DNA from: Hydrangea macrophylla
Lineage: Eukaryota > Streptophyta > Magnoliopsida > Cornales > Hydrangeaceae
Assembly (NCBI GenBank): GCA_033977485.1
Contig: CM066991.1
Coordinates: forward strand, 131,955,999-132,019,998
Reading direction: 5' to 3'
Length of the DNA stretch: 64,000 nucleotides
Every line of letters begins with the position of its first letter. Position 1 is the first letter of the stretch. Below are positions 57,137 to 64,000 of the stretch, piece after piece. The position numbers were made by a program, and so were the translations under genes. The notes beneath the pieces were generated by a model that saw only the letters and a program-made list of their open reading frames with translations, was not told the origin of the DNA and did not search any database.

Positions 57137-58060
57137 ATATATATAAAAATTTAGTTGATTTTATATGTATACCATATTAGGAGCATTGGTAACGTTATTT
57201 AATATTGATTAGTAGAGCATGCATCATTTTAATTGTCATGGGATGAAATGGTAGAGGGGAGATGTAATTTTCTTCGTCAGGCGGTTGAGTTCAGGAGTAG
57301 TACTGGAATATCTTTTTCGAGTTATTATTATCTGGCAGTATCAACTTAACATTCAGAAGGGTATTATTCTATTGGAGTATCGGGATTCTCTTATTCTCAG
57401 AAGACTTATTATTTTATCAGCAGGATTTCTATTGTCCCTTTTATTATCTACTGAGTTGATTATTGGACTTCATTTATTGGGCATTTGGACTTCTTATACT
57501 ATCGGCGAATCTGCCATATTCTCTATGGGTGTTCTATACAACCGTCTATTATTACAGATTTTCTTGATTTCTGATTATATTCTGATTATTACCAGACAAG
57601 GATATATTTCTCTTCAGTGCCAGTAAATATTTCTCAGATGTGGTTGGAGCGGTGAGTAAGTATTGGATATCCCGATGAAGTGTTGTGCGGGACACAGTAA
57701 GAGGGGAACATGTGCATACACGTAGTCATATCTTTGTGAAATTAATCAATTGTTGCTTTTAATAAATGGTTAATATCTGGTGCTTTATGTGAAATTATGC
57801 GCTTTACCTTACTGGTGTTGTGTCTTGTGTGTCTGTTAAAATTTAACAAGCGACTATATGAGACTATGGGTATATACATGAGTGTTTCCTTGTTTGGATT
57901 ATTCGCTCGATGTACCAGGTCTCATTACTGTCGGGAGTTAAACGATAGTGACACTTCGATGTTGGATTGCTTTCATTGTATGTTTAACGTCATGCATATT
58001 AATTATCTGTATTTGTTGTACCCCAAATTTCGGGACGAAATTTCTTTAAGGAGGGTAGAA
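57137..58060 (+). other. Internal Gypsy segment ending in the polypurine tract
   Basis: The end reads CCAAATTTCGGGACGAAATT, then a T-rich base, then AAGGAGGGTAGAA directly before the LTR. This is the typical 3' end of the internal region in plant chromovirus-like Gypsy elements. An open frame at 57285-57626 is hydrophobic but matches no gag-pol domain I know. No RT, RNase H or integrase motif was seen. Confidence 0.7.
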
Positions 58061-58722
58061 TGTAACAACCCGAAAATTTGTAAGTGTTTAAATAATATTT
58101 TTATTGAAATTTCAATTAGCAATGTTATATGAATGTGCCTATGTAAGGCATGTGTTGGAAAATTTAAGTGTTTGGTGGACGTATCAATTAAATCATGAGT
58201 GAGCGCGTTTGGTTTGGGAGTTATATTTTATTAATTTATATTTGTAAAAAAAAAAGTGAAGGGTTGATATGTATTTTTGTTATATAGTGTTTACAGGCCC
58301 GCGAATGTGTTAAATAATGTAATTAACATTAAAAGTTAGTACCAGAGTCATGGGTACCCATTGGGCTACTCATTTTAATACTTTGTACTGCATTCTGGGC
58401 TCATATAGGTCTCTTTTGTGAGCCCACAAGAAGAAAAACGGGATTTATATATTTATGTGTGTTTATTTGACATGTGTTGTATGTGTAGTGTACATATCTA
58501 TTTATGTTAAAAAACCCTAGCCCCCATATTAAAACAAAAAGGGAAGAGAAGAAAAAGAAAGAGAGAGAGAGAGAGAAGAAAAAGAAGAAGAAGAAAAGGG
58601 AGAAGAAGGAGAACGGTCCCGGGTTCGTGGACACGTGGAGAATTGCGAAGCATTCGTGGTGGTTGATTTGTGATCAACTAGATGAGTTAAAATTTATATT
58701 TGGGTATATATATACACGTATG

Positions 58723-58760
<38 letters not shown>

Positions 58761-61006
58761 CAAGAGAATCCAAATAGTTCTTATTAATTTTGTGGTTGGT
58801 GTTAAATTGTGTGTGGATCCCCATTCGTTATTATTGAATGATATAAATATTTATTTTCTTCGTGTGATTTTATGATTGTGATCTCGGTGTACTTGGATAG
58901 ATCATGTGGATAGTTAATTTGATGAATACACAAAGGGGAATAATTTTGATAATGAATAAATAATAGAAAATTCGTTTTATTTTTATTTTAACAGTGGCAG
59001 AAACTTTGAAAAAATATTATAAAATCATGACTTAGATTTATGGAATTCTGTCCGCGCTAGCCTGTAGGAAACGCGATTCTTCACACTTTTCGTCTAATGG
59101 TATTTTTCATGATTCTGCACCGTTTGGGCAGAAATTGAAGATTTCAGTAGCAGTTTTTAGTATATTAAAATGTACGACATTGGAGAAATATGATTAGTTG
59201 TGTTTTTTTTATTCATTCGTTTGACTTAAGGAAAATTACTTATAGATACATGAATTCTCATATAATGTTGAGCTATAAAAAAAAAATGGTTGATAGTCAT
59301 TAAAGTTGAGTCCGATCAAAATATTGTGCAACGATTGTTATAATACTTTACGATATGAGAATTTGAATTTTTATTATGGGTTTCATGTAGGCTAATTTTG
59401 AATGTTGGGTTGAGGATTATTGTACATGAAATAACTAACATTATTGTGTGATTCATTTTGATAAAAATGAGTAAATTAGATATGCTGAATAGTATATTGG
59501 GGATCTTGTAATTTGATTGGAAATTATTGAGGGAAAGAGTGTTATGGGTTAATTGATAAAACCAGTTATTGTAAGAAAATTGGAATGTATCTAAAAGTTA
59601 GAGATGTGATTGGATGATAAGACGGAACTATGTGATAAATGTGAAATTTACAATTATTGGGGATAATACGAATGATAAGTAATAATTGCAACATAGTTCT
59701 TTAGTGTTCACCGTTCCTCGTTGTGTGATATGTTTTTTGGTAGCTCGACTTGCTGAGTGTACCCTTTTGCCAGTGGCTTCGTGATCAAGCTGGCCTAAGC
59801 CTTATGCTCGGCTTATATTGTATAGACGTCTTGACATATTGACCAGCCGTCCGTTGTGTATACCTGGTTTGGTTGATACCCCAACCAAACTGGCACCGGA
59901 GTGGGTGTTGGTAGTATGTCCGGGCACACATGGGATATATGTGTGGGCTGTACCATGGAGGGTGGCCAAGGGGTGAACCTAGGGAACACGAAGATAAATT
60001 TAATGCTAATAAATAATGAAAATTGATTATTTCATAAGACTGATAAGCGTGAAATAATAAATGCGACGTTTGGAGTTAGAATGTGGACGGTTGGTATGCG
60101 GAATTGTTTGCTTGGTCTATGATCATTCAATTTGCAGGATGGTGGGCCCACTAACGTTTTACAGGTTTGGCTCACCATAAGTAAATGGGTAAGTATGAAA
60201 TTCGTAGTAACTTTGGATTTTGGGCAAGAAACTACTTGCCACCACATAAATGGAAACTACTCTATTGTCCAGATATGTGTGTGGAACTACCTGTCTTGAC
60301 CCAAGAGTATTGTAGTGTAATTTGTTGTCTACGGGTTCAAGTTGGATCCCTAAGACTTGTTGTTTTGTTTAACTCATACCAGTCATGTGACTGACCAGAG
60401 TGTGTTATACATTCGGGGGCGTTTCTATATGAAACGTAGTCGAATGTATTTGTGCAGGTTTAGTTTTTGGAGATTTTCGTTGGAGCTTCTGTTTGGGTGA
60501 AGAGATTGTCGTTGTGTTGTTTATTATTGGAGTTGTACTTATTTTTATTGTACTTGATTGTATTTTATTTTCTGGCATTGTGGGCCAGTATGTATAATTG
60601 TAATAAATATGATATATTGGGTATTGGGGAACGTTGTAGTTACTCTGACCAATGGATGTATAGATTTTATTCTTATTTATTTTTATTTCCGCTGAACTCT
60701 ATATGTGGACATTTTATTTATGAAAATGATGTTTTTTTTTAAATTGAAAAGTGATATAATATTTATAATGGAACTTTATTTCTTTTACAATGAAATGGAT
60801 GTTTGGGAATACATGTTTAATAATAAAAAGTTTTTCTTTAAACACAAGATCACATGTCCTTATTTAAGGAGTATTAAATACTGTTTTCAATAAATTATCA
60901 TTTAGCTTGTGTGAGGGTGTCACTCTCGGGGTTTTGGAAATTGAATATTAGTCTGGATACAGGCTTTGGATTGAATATTTGGTTGTCCTAAAATCGGGGT
61001 GTGACA
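58061..61006 (+). mobile_element. Complete 2,946-bp Gypsy LTR
   Basis: It starts TGTAACAACCCGAAAATTTG immediately after the polypurine tract and ends AAATCGGGGTGTGACA before the target duplication. A purine-rich patch (58540-58600) and (TA)n/(TG)n tracts (58706-58760) lie in its first third. Its final 1,279 bp recur inverted at the left of the unit. Confidence 0.88.
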
Positions 61007-61095
61007 CCACATGACCCTATACCTATGAAACACGGACTCTTTAAAAAAACCGCCGCACCCGCACTTAGTGCGTACCCATACTGGGTGCTTAGTGG

Positions 61096-61745
61096 TAGGG
61101 CTGCACAAAAAACCCGTTACCCGAAGACCCGAACCGACCCGAACCGATTGGGTCGGGTTGGGTCGGGTCCGAAATGAAATGGTTCGGGTTCAGCCAGGAG
61201 ATAAATATTTCGGGTCGGGTCTGGGTTGGGTCGGGTCTGGTTTGGTCCGGTTAATAGACAAACTGTTTTTGCTAATTAATTATTTATTTTGGTGACAAAG
61301 TACTCATTTTTCTTTTCATTATATCTATGAGTATATAAAACATAACCACTTTATTAATTTGAGCTTTTATAAGTTGCACATCATTATATCCATGAATATT
61401 TAAAACATTATATCCACTTTCTAATGGTGGGAATTAATTTTTATGACTCTCCACCCTCATCAATCTTTTTAATGGATATATTATACATAGAAGAATAGGT
61501 ATCCACTACTGAATATAAATATAAATAATAATAAAATAAAATATAAGAAAAAAATGAATTTTTTTTCAAAAAAAAAAAGTTGGGTTGTGGCCCAGACCCG
61601 ACCAGAACCGAACCAAAGTTACTGGGTCGGGTCGGTCCGTGTCCAAACCTTATCGGATCGGGTCTGGGTCTCAAAACATGGAACCATTCATAATCGGGTC
61701 GGTTCTGGTTCTGTAGGGACCCGACCCGACCCATGTGCAGCCCTA
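61096..61745. mobile_element. hAT non-autonomous element with CGGGT subterminal repeats
   Basis: A 650-bp element with termini TAGGGCTGCACA and TGTGCAGCCCTA. It is flanked by an exact 8-bp duplication CTTAGTGG (61088-61095 and 61746-61753). Both subterminal regions are dense in GGGTC/GACCC words, the likely transposase-binding repeats. The AT-rich middle holds no gene. Confidence 0.92.
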
Positions 61746-61926
61746 CTTAGTGGATTCCTTGAGTTCTTTTGGAGTGTGGCTGAGTCTTTTTTTGTAGCTT
61801 TCTTTTCCAAAAGATCACAAGTTCAGCAGCCTAACATGCCAAAAACATCTACTTTAGACCATCCGTGTCGTGAAATTGCACTCAGCATAAACTAAGAGAA
61901 TATGAGGGAAAATTTTAAAAATAAGG

Positions 61927-62090
61927 GAATAATGATATTCTGCCAAAATTTTGAAGTCCAAATAGATTTCCAAATGCTTTGTTAGTTGTACCACATGTTA
62001 TCATAGTGATTGGGGGTATCCCATGGTAATTCCGACAAAGCATTTGGGAACCAATATGGGGTTCAAAATTTGAAAAGCATAGCATTACTC
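61927..62090. mobile_element. Mutator-type MITE, 164 bp
   Basis: The ends GAATAATGATATTCTGCC and AAGCATAGCATTACTC pair, and the flanks AAAATAAGG and TTAATAAGG match at 7 of 9 bases. The inner words CAAATGCTTTG/CAAAGCATTTG are inverted too. Confidence 0.7.
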
Positions 62091-62099
62091 TTAATAAGG

Positions 62100-63510
62100 T
62101 GGCCTCTCGATCAGTTCTATCTCTGGTGCTCAAGTACGACAATCCCAATAACACTTTCAAAACATATCTGAGTTCAAATGCTTCAACATCTTTCTAGCAA
62201 GCAAAAGATATATGGATGGAATAGTGAAGTAGATCATCTTTCAGTTCTGAGTCTCAATGCTTATATTAAATTTTTTTTTTTGCCAATTCCATTATTAAAA
62301 TTCTACTCTAGATGAGGAAAAAATGAAACAAATAGTGAACCAAAAATGCATGATCTCCTAATAGACAAAATTATATTCCTTTATCATAAAAGGATTAATA
62401 ATATATTGAAGAATATGTGGTTATGCCAAACAGAATATCAAATACACATATGATTTTTGTCTGAATTTGAATTCAGAAGGTTCACTATTTTATAAAAAAA
62501 GGGTGAAAAAGGTTGTCAAAACCTTTATTAAAATCAAAGTTCCACTATCTTGAATCAAGTGACACACTTGTTATTATAATATGCAAAGTCTGTTTAGATA
62601 GGATCTATGTTACATATATTAGGTTCTGAACACAAAAAGCATAAAACGGATAGGCACTAACAAAGTTAATAGCAACCCAATGAGTAGATGTGCAGTTAGA
62701 ACAAAGCTGTAGAGCATATGCAGCACGTTAATATGAATCTGAACAAATCAATGCTTCTAAATACATTAAATTTTCAGACTACAGAAATTTTAATTTCCAG
62801 AAATTACACTTTTTTCAGATAAGAAATTCCGAACATGCATGCAAACAGATTGCGGAAATAGAATTTTCTGAGGTTTATACAGAAGAAGATTTATATTACT
62901 GCTGAAATTTCGCAAATAATCTATGAATGGGGTGAGAAAGTGGGCTAACGCAAAGAGAAAGAGGGAAAAAAAAAAGAGAGAAAGAAAGAAGTACCTGGAA
63001 GAAGCTCGAATTGCAGGTGTAACAATGAAATACCTACATCACATATTAACATTTGAGCAGCGATCTGAAGGCTGGGAGTTTGGGCATAGTAACTACAATA
63101 CACAGAGGTATATACACAAAGGGAGGGAGACATATGTAAGGCATTGAAGGTCTGTGGATATGGGCGAGGAGAGGAGGCGACATCTTGGTTAGGGGGAAAA
63201 GATCCTTGTGAGGCGTAGAAAAAGGAGGCGACGTCTTGGTTTTTCATGATGTAGTTGGAACGATGGAGAGCAATCACTGCTGGGTGTACAGCGTGTGCAA
63301 GTTTTTCAGCACGAAGTTCAATATTTTTAAGCAGAATTGTGTATTTGGTTGTGCATTTGAGAGTGCATCTAACATTACTCGCTAGAGGAGGTGAGAAGAC
63401 GTTTGTTGAGGATTTTGTGCCACGTAGGATTTTTTTAGTAGTAGGAGAGGGTGCTGATGTGGATGAATGTAGGGGCTTGTTTTGCTTCAGTCATTATATA
63501 TAGGAATGTA
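62100..63510. other. Unassigned region near the right edge
   Basis: No known domain. On the minus strand an open stretch (63277-62945) ends near a donor-like CCAG|GTACTTC at about 62995. It contains a short internal duplication (GACGTCGCCTCC/GATGTCGCCTCC). It could be the 5' exon of a gene reading leftward, but no downstream exon was found. Confidence 0.3.
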
Positions 63511-63518
63511 AAAAAAGT

Positions 63519-63675
63519 CCGGCCTGACGGGTAGTCCGAAGCCCAGCTCGAAAAAACGAGCCTTAAGCTCGACCCAAACCCGAGGTAGGGCTTGGGCCTA
63601 TCTCTTGAAGCCCGAGCCCGGTCAAGCCCGACTCGAAGCCCAGCCCGAGGCCCGACCCGATCAAGCCCAGAAGCT
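63519..63675. mobile_element. GCCCGA-repeat hAT-like relic
   Basis: Dense GCCCGA/AGCCCG words resemble the subterminal repeats of the 61096 element but with a different unit. One end only; it may be the half of a larger element. Confidence 0.4.
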
Positions 63676-63773
63676 TCCCAACAATTAATTTTTTTGTCAT
63701 TTCCAAGAGTTTATAATAATCAAAATTGCAAGTGACCAAATTTATAGTATTGCCAGCTTACAAGTAAATTGAG

Positions 63774-63939
63774 CAATGCTATGCTTTCAAAATTTTGTAT
63801 CTCAAATGATTCCCAAAAATATGTGACAATGAGCCTACTTTGATTGGATGATGTTGAAGTGGTCCTACAATTATTGAAGGTGGGTCCACTACCACTTGTG
63901 TTTGTGAACCACTTAGGAAAAGAAACATAGTGTTACTCG
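63774..63939. mobile_element. MITE with GAGCAATGCTATG ends
   Basis: It starts GAGCAATGCTATGCTTTC and ends AAACATAGTGTTACTC, an imperfect inverted pair. The first ten bases are the same as those of the hairpin MITE at 19791. The flanks do not give a clean 9-bp duplication. Confidence 0.6.
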
Positions 63940-63971
63940 AATAATTTAAGGATATAATACAATTATACATA

Positions 63972-64000
63972 GGAGTAATGCCAAATTTGGGGGTAATCAT
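63972..64000. mobile_element. Possible start of a further MITE, cut by the window end
   Basis: GAGTAATGCCAAATTTGGGG resembles the GAGYAATGCTA termini of the neighbouring family. The element would run past the window edge. Confidence 0.3.

Larger units (their letters stand above)
55858..61006 (+). mobile_element. Rearranged Ty3/Gypsy element with U5 sequence at both ends
   Basis: A 5,149-bp unit flanked by the identical 5-bp duplication CCACA (55853-55857 and 61007-61011). Order: an inverted copy of the last 1,279 bp of the LTR (55858-57136), a 0.92-kb internal segment (57137-58060) ending in the polypurine tract AAGGAGGGTAGA, then one complete LTR (58061-61006). The left end, TGTCACACCCCGATTTT, is the complement of the right end. 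No complete gag or pol is present, so the unit is non-autonomous or defective. See findings. Confidence 0.85.

Noticed and set aside
57285..57626. Hydrophobic 113-codon frame as an envelope-like or membrane gene of the Gypsy unit
   Set aside because: No signal peptide, conserved motif or second copy. Hydrophobicity follows from T-rich DNA.
56470..60394. Pairs of identical frames (for example 56470-56679 and 60185-60394) as a duplicated gene
   Set aside because: They are the two arms of the inverted LTR copy and show no protein-family features.

Overview
This is a nuclear window from a flowering plant, most likely a eudicot. It is AT-rich, its genes have many introns with GT-AG borders, and much of it is transposable elements. 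I cannot name the species from the sequence. Four protein genes can be followed exon by exon. They are a Golgi class I alpha-mannosidase (MNS1/MNS2 type, + strand, 2630-8465, 5' part outside the window), a cation-diffusion-facilitator metal transporter of the MTPC4/MTP7 type (- strand, 10088-17854), cytosolic ribosomal protein uL30/RPL7 (- strand, 25161-27280) and a MANNAN SYNTHESIS-RELATED type GT106/O-fucosyltransferase-like protein (- strand, 33163-36576). From memory, Arabidopsis carries the mannosidase, this transporter and MSR2 close together at At1g51590, At1g51610 and At1g51630, so the left half looks like a conserved syntenic block. The genes are ordinary housekeeping or endomembrane genes and do not form one pathway, although the mannosidase and MSR both act on Golgi glycans.

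Layout: 1-2629 is probably intron or 5' flank of the mannosidase. 8466-10087 is the space between two convergent genes. The transporter's 2.1-kb intron 7 holds a hAT-like element with a Mutator-like element nested in it. 18855-23199 is a stack of insertions: a solo LTR with a second solo LTR and a hairpin MITE inside. 25161-28070 is RPL7. 29712-31170 is a 5'-truncated LINE. 33163-36720 is MSR. From 36.8 kb to the end the window is repeat-dominated: foldback MITEs, a 2.2-kb solo LTR (44217-46445), hAT-like relics, minisatellites and homopolymer runs. One small two-membrane-span ORF (51993-52319) and a decayed CCHC zinc-knuckle gene split by a hAT element (53608-54690) lie here. A 5.15-kb Ty3/Gypsy derivative (55858-61006) has two outer ends that are inverted copies of the same LTR 3' end, flanked by one 5-bp target duplication.

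The two most unusual signals are in the repeats. First, three LTRs with different termini carry clusters of ATCGAT-centred palindromes (CCAATCGATTGG in two, GGATCGATCC in the third), mostly spaced 20-21 bp, about two helical turns. Second, the Gypsy derivative has U5 sequence at both ends, which ordinary integration does not produce. I did not find a new multi-gene system. All calls are by eye; no database search was run.
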